Source: Bacteroidaceae bacterium
Lineage (GTDB): Bacteria > Bacteroidota > Bacteroidia > Bacteroidales > Bacteroidaceae
Reading direction: 5' to 3'
Assembly: GCA_017483665.1 (NCBI GenBank)
Contig: JAFUVM010000027.1
Coordinates: 1 to 47,868, forward strand
Length of the DNA stretch: 47,868 nt
How positions within the stretch are numbered: the first letter of the stretch is position 1; each line of letters starts with the position of its first letter. The notes under the pieces are model-generated. The model searched no databases. It was not told where the DNA came from and saw nothing but the letters and a program-made list of their open reading frames with translations. Positions 1 through 8,574 of this stretch are shown here, piece by piece. The translations under genes and the position numbers were made by a program.

Positions 1-123
1 AATGAGGAACTGGAGAAATGGCATACCGATAGGAACAACAGGCAAAAGGGAGTGGACTGGCAGTTTACGAATGAAGAGGCAAGGGTTAAACTAAAACACT
101 TGTACCCTTTAGTCAACTTTTAG
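1..123 (+). CDS. Transposase C-terminal fragment (IS630-like), partial
   Basis: An open frame enters from the left edge and ends at TAG 121-123, giving 40 residues. The end contains VDWQFTNEEARVKLKHLYP, which resembles the extreme C terminus of Bacteroidetes IS630-family DDE transposases (from memory, no search). No terminal inverted repeat is recognisable in the 45 bases before the next gene. It could be the end of an intact element lying mostly outside the window, or a remnant. The family call is moderate. Confidence 0.5.
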   Translation, partial: NEELEKWHTDRNNRQKGVDWQFTNEEARVKLKHLYPLVNF

Positions 124-168
124 ACTTTACAGACTACTAGCTGTCATTCAACTTTATCCATCATTTAT

Positions 169-1215
169 ATGCACAAAATTATTATTTTCATGCAGCGATT
201 GCTGCTCATGGTGGTTGGCCTCGCGTGTGCCGCCCAAGTCAGTGCCTATGATTTCAAGGCAGAGAACGAAGATGGTGTAACCATTTATTACAACATTGAC
301 GGAACGAATGCTATTGTGACCTCGGGAGACGGCGAGTACGTTGGCGATGTGAAAATCCCGGCTACAGTGGTGGCAGGTGGTATAACATATAGAGTGACAA
401 CCATCGGAAGCAAAGCCTTCTACAACTGCCAGTCTCTGACATCCATAGAGATTCCCAGCAGCGTGACTTCCATCGGGTCTAATGCCTTCTATTCGTGTAG
501 GAAACTCAACGAAGTAATCTCACACATTATAACCCCATTCAAAATAGAGTCATCTGTATTTAGTTACGTTCATAATAATGCCATCCTTTATGTTCCTGCC
601 GGCACAAAAGAATCATATGAGAGTACTAACGGATGGAAAGGAAACTTTTCTAATATCGTCGAGAGTTTAGAGGTAATTGAATTTGCCTCTTCTTCTATGA
701 GGACGTTCTGCTCTGAGTATGCTCTTGACTTTTCCAATGTAAATAATCTGAAGGCTTATATTGCCAGCGGATTCAGTGTTGAGACAGGAGATGTCATTAT
801 GTTGAGAGTAGACAAGGTGCCAGCAAGGACAGGTCTCTTGATAGTAGGACGGCCTAACATGAGTTATGAGGTACCCTTCGCTGAGACGGACTTTATCTAC
901 TCCAATTTGTTCGTTGGTGTTACTGAAGACACAGACATAACGAGTGGCTATGTATTCATCCCGGAGGGTTCATTGTTCGAGGCTGTTAATGAAAGTCAGA
1001 CAGTCAATGCTGGCGAGGCTTATCTGAACATACCGTCTGGTGCCAAAAAGCAGTTGAGCATAAGGCTCACAGACACTACCACTGGCGTTGAGGATCTGAA
1101 GATGGAGGCTGACGACGAAATTGGCTGGTACTCGCTGCAAGGCACTCGTCTTGCTGACAAGCCTGCGCAGCCTGGTATATATCTGCATGGAGGGAAGAAA
1201 GTGCTGGTGAAGTGA
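169..1215 (+). CDS. BspA-like leucine-rich-repeat secreted protein with short C-terminal tail
   Basis: A 348-residue protein with an N-terminal signal peptide, cleavage probably after VSA near residue 26. Residues about 60-115 hold one to two LRR_5/BspA-type repeats (TTIGSKAFYNCQSLTSIEIP and a second copy ending NAFYSCRKL), followed by the LYVPAGTKESYES step typical of the end of such repeat blocks. The middle (about 170-310) is a beta-rich region I do not recognise. The end, YSLQGTRLADK then GIYLHGGKKVLVK, matches the short tail seen on many Prevotella/Bacteroides secreted proteins and on two other proteins here. It is probably exported and surface-associated. BspA-type proteins often take part in adhesion, but nothing here shows a partner. 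A later in-frame Met at 190 could be the start. Confidence 0.7.
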   Translation: MHKIIIFMQRLLLMVVGLACAAQVSAYDFKAENEDGVTIYYNIDGTNAIVTSGDGEYVGDVKIPATVVAGGITYRVTTIGSKAFYNCQSLTSIEIPSSVTSIGSNAFYSCRKLNEVISHIITPFKIESSVFSYVHNNAILYVPAGTKESYESTNGWKGNFSNIVESLEVIEFASSSMRTFCSEYALDFSNVNNLKAYIASGFSVETGDVIMLRVDKVPARTGLLIVGRPNMSYEVPFAETDFIYSNLFVGVTEDTDITSGYVFIPEGSLFEAVNESQTVNAGEAYLNIPSGAKKQLSIRLTDTTTGVEDLKMEADDEIGWYSLQGTRLADKPAQPGIYLHGGKKVLVK

Positions 1216-1263
1216 TTATTTGCAATAATAATTAGGTTCGATACAATATAATTGTGTAACTTT

Positions 1264-1308
1264 GCAGCCGGGTGCGGGTGGCGTGCTTACAGGCTTGCGC
1301 CCGGCTGC
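1264..1308 (+). other. Inverted repeat abutting a -7 promoter element
   Basis: GCAGCCGGG at 1264-1272 pairs with CCCGGCTGC at 1300-1308. With a G-T pair and two more bases the stem reaches about 12 bp around a 21-base loop. The left arm begins on the last base of TAACTTTG (1257-1264), a perfect -7 element. No good -33 TTG lies at the usual distance. It may end the LRR gene's transcript, since a T-rich stretch follows, or form a structured leader for the gene at 1380. Confidence 0.45.
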
Positions 1309-1379
1309 ATTTCTCTTTAGTGTTTTATTTGTACTTGGCCGAAGGGCCTGGATGTTTAATCTTTACAATCGAAAGGAAC

Positions 1380-1877
1380 ATGAATATGACTATCGACGAC
1401 GTGATGAAAAAGAATTACGAGACGCTGATGTCCTATCCGGACAAGAAGGATTATTACTATATCTTAGACTTGGGATGCGGAATGGTCAGGTATCGTGCAA
1501 AGTATAACAAGGAGCTGATATTTGTGGACGAGGAGGCCAAACGTGCCTATCCCATTGTGTCTAGTGACAGATTTGTTTGGGGGCTGTATAGTCTGAAGGA
1601 TGTCGTGCCGGAGTGTCGCTACTGGGTTGGGAGGAAAGATGGGACTCTGTGGGTACTCTACCACATCACGGTGGAGCGCTTTGAGAATGGCGTGGCTGAA
1701 ATTATATGGTTGGTTCATGTCGATAGGGAAGAACGGGAGGATGTATACTTCTATTCGGCTATCGACAGGAAATGCCGTCTGCTTAGTCCTTTTTCGACAG
1801 AAAGATGCATAGACCGCATAAACCGCCCCATATCTATTTACTTTCCAGGGGATCTTCAAGACCTCAATGAGGTGTGA
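1380..1877 (+). CDS. Hypothetical protein
   Basis: A 165-residue protein I do not recognise. The start chosen is ATG 1380, which follows AAAGGAAC. The open frame runs upstream to 1272, but that part crosses the inverted repeat and reads like non-coding sequence. A second Met lies two codons later. There is no signal peptide or membrane segment. The sequence is rich in acidic and aromatic residues (DYYYILDLGCG near the N terminus) and looks like a small cytosolic alpha/beta protein. It stands alone between the LRR gene and the 3' end of gldN, which converges on it. Confidence 0.6.
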   Translation: MNMTIDDVMKKNYETLMSYPDKKDYYYILDLGCGMVRYRAKYNKELIFVDEEAKRAYPIVSSDRFVWGLYSLKDVVPECRYWVGRKDGTLWVLYHITVERFENGVAEIIWLVHVDREEREDVYFYSAIDRKCRLLSPFSTERCIDRINRPISIYFPGDLQDLNEV

Positions 1878-1951
1878 AAAAACCATGTTTTGACACACCT
1901 CCTTATGGACAGTGAAACGACATTTTCCGGGTGATACCCGGGTGGAAGCGT

Positions 1952-3046
1952 TTATCTTCTCTGGCGGCGGGCACTGACGCGGGGGGCGGAGCTGGCCGAG
2001 GATGCGCCCTTTTCCTTCTTTGGTGCTGCGGCAGATGCCGTGCTGCGGGCCGGTGCAGTGGCTTCGGCTTCGCTCTTGCTGCCCTTGCTGCGTCCGAAGA
2101 GGAGTCCCTTGGCGGGCTTCTTCTCGCCGGCCTGCAATTCGGTGTCGAGGCTGTCCTTCTTCGTCGTGTCGGGCAGGAAGCCGCTGCCCCAGACGTTCTT
2201 CTCGAAGTCGCTGATCTGCTTCTCGATGCGTGTCTGCTCTGCCACCATGTCGCTGTCGGTCTCGCAGTAGTTCTGCAGCACCTTGCCCTGCATGTTGTTG
2301 GTCTTGTAGATCTTGCCTTCGTAGCGGTTCATGGCGAAGAAGTCGTCGGCCGTCATGTTGGTGACGTTGTTGAGGTTGCTTGCCATCATGGGGAGCTTTG
2401 CGAGCCAGGGTGCTACGTCGTCGTACTTCACCCAGAAGAGGGGGTAGGGCGTTGCTTCGCTGCTGAACTCGTCGGCGCCTCGCATGAGGATGGGGCAGAG
2501 GGCGGTCACCTTTGTGGTGAAGGTGCCTGTGCGCTGGTCCATGTAGATGCTTTCCTTGAGGTAGTAGCGTGTGGCTTCGGCGCTCGGCACGTCGCTGTCG
2601 GCCACGGTGAGCTTGCCGCCGTTCTCCTCGTAATAGATGCCGTAGCGCTCCAGCATGTCCTTCACGGCGAGCTTGTCCTTTTCGTCGAACGACTCGTTGC
2701 CGTCCAGCTTATAGGTGTAGGCGCTGACGCGTCCGGTGAGGATAAGGCGGAAGAGGTAGGTGAAGAGGTTCACCTGCCTGCCCATCGGTTCTACGGGGTA
2801 GTACATGGGAGCGTTCTTGTCCTTTGTCAGGTCGAGCTGCCGGTAGATGTCGCGTTTCCATACGACGTCGTCGGGCATGGCAGTCGATGTGGGAAACATG
2901 AGCGATGCGCGGTCGGTGCCAGTGGCAGCAGGCTTGGCGGCCTGTTCGGTCTTTTCGGGTGTGGCAACACGACGCTTCGCCGGCTGGGCCTGTACGGCAC
3001 TTGTCGCCAAGAGCGTGACCGTTATGAGAGAAAGTATGCGCTTCAT
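1952..3046 (-). CDS. gldN: Type IX secretion / gliding protein GldN (PorN)
   Basis: GldN/PorN is a periplasmic partner of the outer-membrane lipoprotein GldK, and together they form the ring of the type IX secretion system. The 364-residue protein has a signal peptide ending near AVQAQ. Its core (about 45-285) has family features such as DDVVWKRDIYRQLDL, NLFTYLFRLI and the KNVWGSGFLP segment near the end. The last 70 residues are a low-complexity Lys/Ser/Ala/Arg tail longer than the core fold needs. It is the last gene of porP-gldK-gldL-gldM-gldN, 84 bp after gldM, with a 7-bp word repeat in that gap. Confidence 0.93.
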   Translation of the reverse strand: MKRILSLITVTLLATSAVQAQPAKRRVATPEKTEQAAKPAATGTDRASLMFPTSTAMPDDVVWKRDIYRQLDLTKDKNAPMYYPVEPMGRQVNLFTYLFRLILTGRVSAYTYKLDGNESFDEKDKLAVKDMLERYGIYYEENGGKLTVADSDVPSAEATRYYLKESIYMDQRTGTFTTKVTALCPILMRGADEFSSEATPYPLFWVKYDDVAPWLAKLPMMASNLNNVTNMTADDFFAMNRYEGKIYKTNNMQGKVLQNYCETDSDMVAEQTRIEKQISDFEKNVWGSGFLPDTTKKDSLDTELQAGEKKPAKGLLFGRSKGSKSEAEATAPARSTASAAAPKKEKGASSASSAPRVSARRQRR

Positions 3047-3049
3047 ATA

Positions 3050-3081
3050 TTTACTATTTACTATTTACCATTTACGATTTA
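3050..3081. repeat. 7-bp word array in the gldM-gldN gap
   Basis: Four tandem copies of TTTACNA (tttacta, tttacta, tttacca, tttacga) fill part of the spacer just upstream of gldN. This is the single-armed form of the short-word elements seen elsewhere in the window. Confidence 0.7.
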
Positions 3082-3130
3082 TTTCTTCCTCCTCCTCGAT
3101 GGAGGGACGGGGCGGGGTGGCGGGCTTACT

Positions 3131-4696
3131 TTATTTGATGATGACCTCCATGACGCCGTTCAGTGTGCGCTCTATGCCGTCGGGGCCTGTGGCATGGATG
3201 TCTCTGATGAAGAGATGCTTGTTGCGAGCCAGTCCGCGCATCTGAGCCTTCTGCTGGTCGGAAAAGTTTGCGCCGTTGCTCTTGTAGGGTACGGCATTGC
3301 CCATTGCGTCGAAGAGGAGCATCTCGAAGCTGCTGACGCGGAATGCGATGTTGAGCAGGCCGTCGTCGATGGCGGCGCCGATGCCTTCGGTGCCCATGAG
3401 AATCTGCTTGGAGAGCGAGCCGCCCGTGAAGTGTTCCTCGCCGCCGCCCTCAGCCGCGTAGGCGATGTAGGCCGTCGGGTCGGGAAGCTTGCGAACGCGG
3501 AAGGTGAACTTGCCCATCTCCTGCATGCGGCCCTCCCTCTCTGCGGAGACAGTGATGACAGCTTCTGTGCCAGGTGTCGAAGGCTTGGCAATGAACTTGC
3601 CTTCGCCTTTCTGCTCGAAGCTGCCGCCCGTCATGCTGACGCGCAGCTTGCTGCTCGGTACGCCGGGCACCGAGACGCTCATCGGGTTGTCGTAACCTGC
3701 GTAGAGCACATTCATGATGTCCGCGCTGACAGTCGCGCTTGGGGCCACGACGCTATACTTCTGCGAGAAGTCGCGACGCACCTTTTCGCCCGAGCCGTTC
3801 AGCATTTCGATGTAGCCGCTGAAGGTGAAGTCGCCCGTCTTGCTGCACACCGTTTCGTAGTAGCCCTTGTCGCTCTGTATCTGCTTGCCGCCGATGTAGA
3901 TGGTGGGGCGGCGCGTGGTGTCGACGGCGGCCATGATGATCTGTGCGCTGAAGCGTCCGCCCTGCACGACGGTCTGGGCGTTGGGTATGACGTAGGCATT
4001 GAGCTGGTTCACGCGTATGTCCTTCACGTCGACGTTGCTGATGAGGTTGTGCAGGACTTCGCCCTCGGCGTAGCGTACGTCGTTCTGCAGCTTGGTCAGA
4101 AGCGTCACGGCAGCTGCTGTAGGCATGTTCTCGAAGGAGTATTCCTGCCAGTTCTTGCCCAGAACCTTAGCCTGGGTCGGCACCTCGGTGTCGAGGTTGC
4201 TGGTGATGATTTCCTTCTTTTCTTTGTCCGTCACCATGCGTACGATGCGGTCGCGGTAGCTGTTGATGGCTTTGTAGAGTTCCTCGCCGCGCCCTGTGCC
4301 CGGGGCAAGCATCACCTGTGTGCTGGCTTCCAGGTCCTCGCGGTTATGGATGTTGTTGACGTCGGCGTCCTTGCCGTCGCTCTTGCGTACGATGGCCTCC
4401 TTGAGCTCCTCTGCCAGATTGAAGAGGGAGTCGCTCATGCCGCGAACGTATTGTGCCTTCTCGTACCATTCCTTCACCTTTGCAGGGTTGTCCTTCATCT
4501 GCTGGTCGAAGGTGCTGTAGATGCCCTGATTGACCTTCGAGGCATTCTCGGTACTCTTCTTCAACCCGTCAGCCACAAGCGAGAACCCGTTCAGTACGTC
4601 GCTCGACACGTTGAGTGCAAGCATGGCCAGCAGGACCAGGTACATCAGGTTGATCATCTTCTGACGCGGGGAGACTCTTTTCTTCTTTATAGGCAT
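3131..4696 (-). CDS. gldM: Type IX secretion motor protein GldM (PorM)
   Basis: GldM/PorM is anchored in the inner membrane by one helix and reaches through the periplasm to the GldK/GldN ring. With GldL it forms the proton-driven motor of the type IX system. The 521-residue protein begins with a short basic stretch (MPIKKKRVSPRQK) and a single membrane helix at about 14-32 (MINLMYLVLLAMLALNVSSD), the family hallmark. The rest matches the long periplasmic part, helical at about 35-220 and beta-sandwich domains to the C terminus. The length is normal for the family. It lies 68 bp after gldL and 84 bp before gldN in the same operon. Confidence 0.96.
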   Translation of the reverse strand: MPIKKKRVSPRQKMINLMYLVLLAMLALNVSSDVLNGFSLVADGLKKSTENASKVNQGIYSTFDQQMKDNPAKVKEWYEKAQYVRGMSDSLFNLAEELKEAIVRKSDGKDADVNNIHNREDLEASTQVMLAPGTGRGEELYKAINSYRDRIVRMVTDKEKKEIITSNLDTEVPTQAKVLGKNWQEYSFENMPTAAAVTLLTKLQNDVRYAEGEVLHNLISNVDVKDIRVNQLNAYVIPNAQTVVQGGRFSAQIIMAAVDTTRRPTIYIGGKQIQSDKGYYETVCSKTGDFTFSGYIEMLNGSGEKVRRDFSQKYSVVAPSATVSADIMNVLYAGYDNPMSVSVPGVPSSKLRVSMTGGSFEQKGEGKFIAKPSTPGTEAVITVSAEREGRMQEMGKFTFRVRKLPDPTAYIAYAAEGGGEEHFTGGSLSKQILMGTEGIGAAIDDGLLNIAFRVSSFEMLLFDAMGNAVPYKSNGANFSDQQKAQMRGLARNKHLFIRDIHATGPDGIERTLNGVMEVIIK

Positions 4697-4764
4697 TGTT
4701 TTCTGAATAATCGTGTTATTCTGAATGGTCGGAATACTTTGATTTCTCGGAGTACTCTGAGCTG

Positions 4765-5628
4765 TTATTTCTCGCTTTGTGCTGTGCCGGGCACGCTGCC
4801 CATGTTGATGGTGAGGGCGCCGATCATGCGTGCATAGACGTTGTTGAGCTCTTCAATCTGCTGTGCCATGCGGCGTGTTTGCTCGTCGATTTGCTCGATG
4901 GTGCCCACCTGCTTGCTGATGTTACGCAGCTGAAGCTCGTAGACGGTGGCGATGCCTGTGAGCGAACGGTTGAGGTTCTCCATCTCGTCGCTGTCGGTGG
5001 TCATGCGCTCAGCCTGCTTCCTGACGCGTGCCAGCACGTCGGTGAGTTCGGTGAGCTCCTCGGCGTAGTTCTTGACAGCCTCTTCGATGGCAGCGGGGTC
5101 GGTGGCCTTGATCTGGTTGGGGTCCACGGCCGGACCGCCATTTTGTATCTGTTCGAGGGCGAGCTGAGCCTGTGCTGCGGCCTGACCTGCTGCGGCGAGG
5201 TTGGCTGCAGCGGCGCTCAGGCCGGTGCCTGCGGCCAGTGCGTCGGGGTCGATGTTGCCTGCGGCAGCCACTGCACCGCCAGCCACGACGGGTGCTCCGC
5301 CGCCGATGACGATGGGACCTTCAGGTATCTCGGCGCCTTCGGGAAGTGCCGTGCCGCCAGCCACTACGATTTGCTGTCCAGCCAGGGCTGTGCCTTCGCT
5401 TTCCTCGCGGGCTGTCTTGTCGTAGGGTTTTTCGAAGCCGGAGATGAAGAAGACGAGCACCTCGGTGAGCATACTTACGAACAGTATCTCGTTGGCTCCG
5501 GGGATGTGTGTCAGCTTGAACAGTGCACCTAATACCACGACTGCTGCACCCCAGCTGTAGGCGTAGTTCATAAATACTTGGCCGGATGGGGAGTCCATCC
5601 ACTTCTGCAATTTTGCTATAGGATTCAT
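4765..5628 (-). CDS. gldL: Type IX secretion motor protein GldL (PorL)
   Basis: GldL is the inner-membrane pentamer that surrounds the GldM helices and uses the proton gradient. The 287-residue protein has two membrane helices at about 19-38 and 47-64. Y24, K38 and H41 (FKLTHIPG) and E56 (TEVLVFFISGFEKP) fall at the positions of the conserved polar and charged intramembrane residues known in Flavobacterium GldL. After the helices comes an Ala/Gly-rich linker (about 85-165) and a predicted coiled-coil C terminus (about 175-275). It lies 46 bp after gldK. Confidence 0.96.
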   Translation of the reverse strand: MNPIAKLQKWMDSPSGQVFMNYAYSWGAAVVVLGALFKLTHIPGANEILFVSMLTEVLVFFISGFEKPYDKTAREESEGTALAGQQIVVAGGTALPEGAEIPEGPIVIGGGAPVVAGGAVAAAGNIDPDALAAGTGLSAAAANLAAAGQAAAQAQLALEQIQNGGPAVDPNQIKATDPAAIEEAVKNYAEELTELTDVLARVRKQAERMTTDSDEMENLNRSLTGIATVYELQLRNISKQVGTIEQIDEQTRRMAQQIEELNNVYARMIGALTINMGSVPGTAQSEK

Positions 5629-5674
5629 GATGTGTGTATCTTTTCTATGTGTTAGTTATGCTGTTGGATGTGTG

Positions 5675-7198
5675 TTAGCGGCGTGTCTTGCGTGTGCTGA
5701 TTGTTTGTCCTGTCGAGGAGCTTCTTGGGCTCTTCTTGCTGCCTTTGGCTGAGCTGCCGGAGGCTTTGTTTGTGCCGGACCTGTCGTTGACCATGGTGCG
5801 GACGCAGCGGAAGCCGACGAAGCTCCGGGGCTGGTTCTGGTATTCATAGGAGCGCCATGCGCTGCGTATCATGCTCTCGGGGTCTTTCCAGGAACCGCCG
5901 CGCACGGACTTCTTCTTCAGGCGGTAGGGGTCCTCCTTGGCTGCGTTGTAGGAGAGTTCGGGGTTCATGTCGGCCATGCTCTCTACGCCGGCTTCGGTGT
6001 AGACGGTGCTGGTCCATTCGGCCACGTTGCCGGCCATGTCGTAGAGTCCGTTGCTGTTGGCGGAGAAGATGCCGCACTTCGAGGTGATGAGCGAGCCGTC
6101 CTGCGTGTAGTTGCCGCGGTCGGGCTTGAAGTTGGCGTAGTAGCATCCCTTGTCGCTCTTCACTTCGAGGCTTTCCCAGGGGAAGGGGTTTCCTTCCTTG
6201 CCGCGGGCGGCGAACTCCCATTCCACTTCGGTGGGGAGGCGATAGCGCTGTATCTGCTTGGCATATCCGCCGAGGCCTTTCATGAGGAAGTCTGTGCGCC
6301 AGGCGCAGAAGGCGTTGGCCTGTTCCCATGTGATGCCCACTACGGGGTAGTCGTCGAAGGCGGGGTTGGAGAAGTAGAGCTTCATGTAGCGCTCGTTGTT
6401 GGCGTTCTGGAAGTCGTTGACCCAGCAGGTGGTGTCGGGGTATATATTAATAATGTATGTGTTCAGGAAGTCCCAGGGTCCGGAAAGGGGCCGTGTGATG
6501 GTCTGGCGCTGGATGTTGCCGTCGTCGTCGATCCATGCGGTGTCCTTGCTGATGATGACCTGTTCGGTGGGGATGGCGTGGTCGGTGTTGAGGTCGCGCT
6601 CCTCGGGGTTGAGCCTGTACTTACGCTGTGCGGCAGCCACGTAGTCGTAGACTTCGTAGCGGTAGTTCATCTGGCTTGCGTCGAGCATCTTAGTGCCGTC
6701 GATGGGATGTATGACGTAGACGCTCTGTATGGCGCGGTCCTCGTCCTCGTTGGCTTTGCGCCAGGGTATGCTCTTGCTCCAGTCGAGGTGGGGAGTGACG
6801 GGGTTGCCCTCTTTGTCTTCCTCGATTTTGTATGTCTCGTCGCCGCCGTATGCGGGGTCGGCCAGACGTTCGCGGATGATGCTGTCGCGCACCCAGTTGA
6901 CGAACTGGCGGTACTTGGCGTTGCTCACCTCATGCTGGTCCATCCAGAATCCGTCGACGCTGATGTTGCGCAGTGGGAACTCTGTGCCCCAGAGGGTGTC
7001 GTTCCTTTCGAGGCCAATCTTGAGCGAGCCTTTGTGTATGGGCACCATGCCGAAGGGAGTGGGTTCCGAGAGGGCGGAGCCTCTGACGCCTGTCAGTTCG
7101 CCTCCCACGGCGTTGGCCGATGAGCTGGAGCCGAGGCAGGAGCCGAGGGCAAGGCAGCTGACGGCTGCAACCACTAAAAACAGACTTTTTGTCTTCAT
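5675..7198 (-). CDS. gldK: Type IX secretion lipoprotein GldK (PorK)
   Basis: GldK/PorK is an outer-membrane lipoprotein that forms the periplasmic ring with GldN. The 507-residue protein has a lipobox, LALGSC, with the lipidated Cys at residue 21. A formylglycine-generating-enzyme-like (FGE-sulfatase) domain covers about 45-465, with EVEWEFAARG, LYDMAGNVAEW and VRGGSWKD near its end. In GldK this fold is structural, not enzymatic. The last 40 residues are a basic Ser/Lys/Arg tail. It is second in the operon, 45 bp after porP. The spacer before it carries a stretch (CATAAGACCTATAAGAC on the minus strand) of the same 9-bp word family found before aspS. Confidence 0.95.
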   Translation of the reverse strand: MKTKSLFLVVAAVSCLALGSCLGSSSSANAVGGELTGVRGSALSEPTPFGMVPIHKGSLKIGLERNDTLWGTEFPLRNISVDGFWMDQHEVSNAKYRQFVNWVRDSIIRERLADPAYGGDETYKIEEDKEGNPVTPHLDWSKSIPWRKANEDEDRAIQSVYVIHPIDGTKMLDASQMNYRYEVYDYVAAAQRKYRLNPEERDLNTDHAIPTEQVIISKDTAWIDDDGNIQRQTITRPLSGPWDFLNTYIINIYPDTTCWVNDFQNANNERYMKLYFSNPAFDDYPVVGITWEQANAFCAWRTDFLMKGLGGYAKQIQRYRLPTEVEWEFAARGKEGNPFPWESLEVKSDKGCYYANFKPDRGNYTQDGSLITSKCGIFSANSNGLYDMAGNVAEWTSTVYTEAGVESMADMNPELSYNAAKEDPYRLKKKSVRGGSWKDPESMIRSAWRSYEYQNQPRSFVGFRCVRTMVNDRSGTNKASGSSAKGSKKSPRSSSTGQTISTRKTRR

Positions 7199-7243
7199 AT
7201 TGTATAATGTGTGTGTTATGTGTCTTATAGGTCTTATGGGACT

Positions 7244-8182
7244 TTACAGCAGCCGGACGGACTTGTGGAGGTTTTTGCCTTTTTTGAATACGTCCAGGTC
7301 GTGCTGGTATCCGATGAGTATTTCGTGTGTTCCGTTGAGGGCTCCTATGCCGCCTGTGTAGACTTCGTAGGAGTATCCGATGTTGATGCCGTGGAAGTCG
7401 AAGCCGAGCAGGAGGCCGACGCTGATGGTGGGGCTGTACATGAGTCCGCCGTAGAGCTTGTGCTTTTCTCCGTCGTAGAGCAGTCGCAGGTCGATGTCGC
7501 CTCGCCAGTTCATGAGGTCGGAGCGCACCATGGCATCCATTGCTATCTTGTAGCGCGGGTGGCGGAGTGCGAGGTTGTAGCCTCCCTGCACTTGGAATGT
7601 CGGGTCGACGCTCACCTCGTGTGTCTTGTCGTCGCCCAGCTTGACTTTCGGTCCGAGCAGGTGTATGACGCTGGCTCCGGCGTACCAGAGCTTCTTGTAG
7701 GTGTAGCGCAGTCCGATGTCGAAGTCGAATGCGTTGCCTTTCACGTCGCTCGAGGCGAAGGCGGGGTCGCTGGCATCGACGGCATCCAGTTCCGAGCCGT
7801 CGAATCCGACCATGAGCAACGTTGGGCGTATGCCGATGCTTGCCCGGCCTCCCCATAGTTTCTGGTGGAAGGCGTACTCGAGCTGTATCTTCTTGTTCGA
7901 GAAGGCTCCGATGTTGTCGTTCGTGAAGCTCAGTCCGGCGCCGTGCTTGGGTCCGAAGAAGAAGAGCGGCATGTCGGCATTGATGAGCATCGTCTTGGGT
8001 GCTCCCTCGAATCCCACCATCTGCATGCTGTAGGCGCCTTGTACATTTAGCTTGCTGTCCAGCCCCGCCGCTGCGGGGTTGTGGTAGGACTGCAGCGCCC
8101 AGGTGTTGGTAAACGCCGCGTCGAACTGTGCCCTTGCTGTGAGGGTCACGATGAGCATACCTATCCAGAGCAGTCTTTTCAT
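7244..8182 (-). CDS. porP: PorP/SprF family type IX secretion outer-membrane protein
   Basis: PorP/SprF proteins are outer-membrane beta barrels that work with the GldKLMN machine, in anchoring or in secretion of adhesins. The 312-residue protein starts with a signal peptide (MKRLLWIGMLIVTLTARAQF). Family features include NTWALQSYHNPAAAGLD near the mature N terminus, strand-like aromatic stretches such as LWYAGASVIHLLGP, and the final IGYQHDLDVFKKGKNLHKS. It is the first gene of the porP-gldKLMN operon, 55-60 bases below a canonical promoter at 8244-8274. Confidence 0.93.
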   Translation of the reverse strand: MKRLLWIGMLIVTLTARAQFDAAFTNTWALQSYHNPAAAGLDSKLNVQGAYSMQMVGFEGAPKTMLINADMPLFFFGPKHGAGLSFTNDNIGAFSNKKIQLEYAFHQKLWGGRASIGIRPTLLMVGFDGSELDAVDASDPAFASSDVKGNAFDFDIGLRYTYKKLWYAGASVIHLLGPKVKLGDDKTHEVSVDPTFQVQGGYNLALRHPRYKIAMDAMVRSDLMNWRGDIDLRLLYDGEKHKLYGGLMYSPTISVGLLLGFDFHGINIGYSYEVYTGGIGALNGTHEILIGYQHDLDVFKKGKNLHKSVRLL

Positions 8183-8243
8183 CCTACAATTAATAACGTG
8201 AATCGTGTGTGCTTTATTGTGTCAGCCACTGCATAATTTTTTG

Positions 8244-8274
8244 CAAAGGTACGATTTTTATTCCATTCGGGCAA
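8244..8274 (-). promoter_or_regulatory. Promoter of the porP-gldKLMN operon
   Basis: On the minus strand TTG (8272-8274) is followed by 20 bases and TACCTTTG (8244-8251), the Bacteroidetes -33/-7 consensus. It lies about 60 bases before the porP ATG, and no other promoter of this quality is seen inside the operon. Confidence 0.8.
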
Positions 8275-8310
8275 ATAGCGTGGTTTTGTTTTTGCCTTAC
8301 AAGTGTGTAT

Positions 8311-8425
8311 CGGAAGCTTCGGCACGGAGTCTTGCCCGGAAGCGCACGCTCTTATGCCCGGAAGCGCACGCTCTTATGCCCGGAAGCGCACGCTCTTCTT
8401 GCCATAAGCGCACGCTCTTTCTTGC
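8311..8425. repeat. 22-bp palindromic repeat array A
   Basis: Three contiguous units of cggaagcgcacgctcttatg plus cc (22 bp; 8337-8358, 8359-8380, 8381-8402) sit between a degenerate unit on the left and one on the right. Each unit holds AAGCGC facing GCTCTT, a near-palindrome. It occupies the 392-bp gap between porP and the next minus-strand gene. The remaining 150 bases to 8574 show no other feature apart from a GC-rich stretch. Confidence 0.85.
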
Positions 8426-8574
8426 CGCACGGCCTGCGCCTTTTGCAGGAGCTTCAGTATGAGACGTTTGCGGGGACGGGCAAAAAGCACGTCCGCTGCC
8501 GTGACACCCGATGGTGACGCGACGGCGGACGTGTCTTGCTTTTTCTCAGCTTGAGGCCGTTGGCAGGTTTTTTC

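Noticed and set aside
1272-1379. N-terminal extension of the unknown gene at 1380
   Set aside because: It would encode the inverted repeat region and follows no promoter at a workable distance. The ATG at 1380 has a purine-rich stretch before it.
1928-1942. CCGGGT/ACCCGG hairpin after gldN as a terminator
   Set aside because: The stem has only 6 bp, and no T run follows on the minus strand.
1931-4837. 968-codon open frame antisense to gldN and gldM
   Set aside because: It mirrors real genes in the opposite strand. Its composition (runs of Cys, Val, His, Leu, Ala) is what GC-rich third codon positions give when read backwards, and no family is recognisable.
8205-8517. Short open frames across repeat array A (and similar ones across arrays D and E)
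   Set aside because: The 22-bp period shifts the frame each unit, so the peptides change phase. They have no start signal and match nothing. They are by-products of repeats lacking stops.
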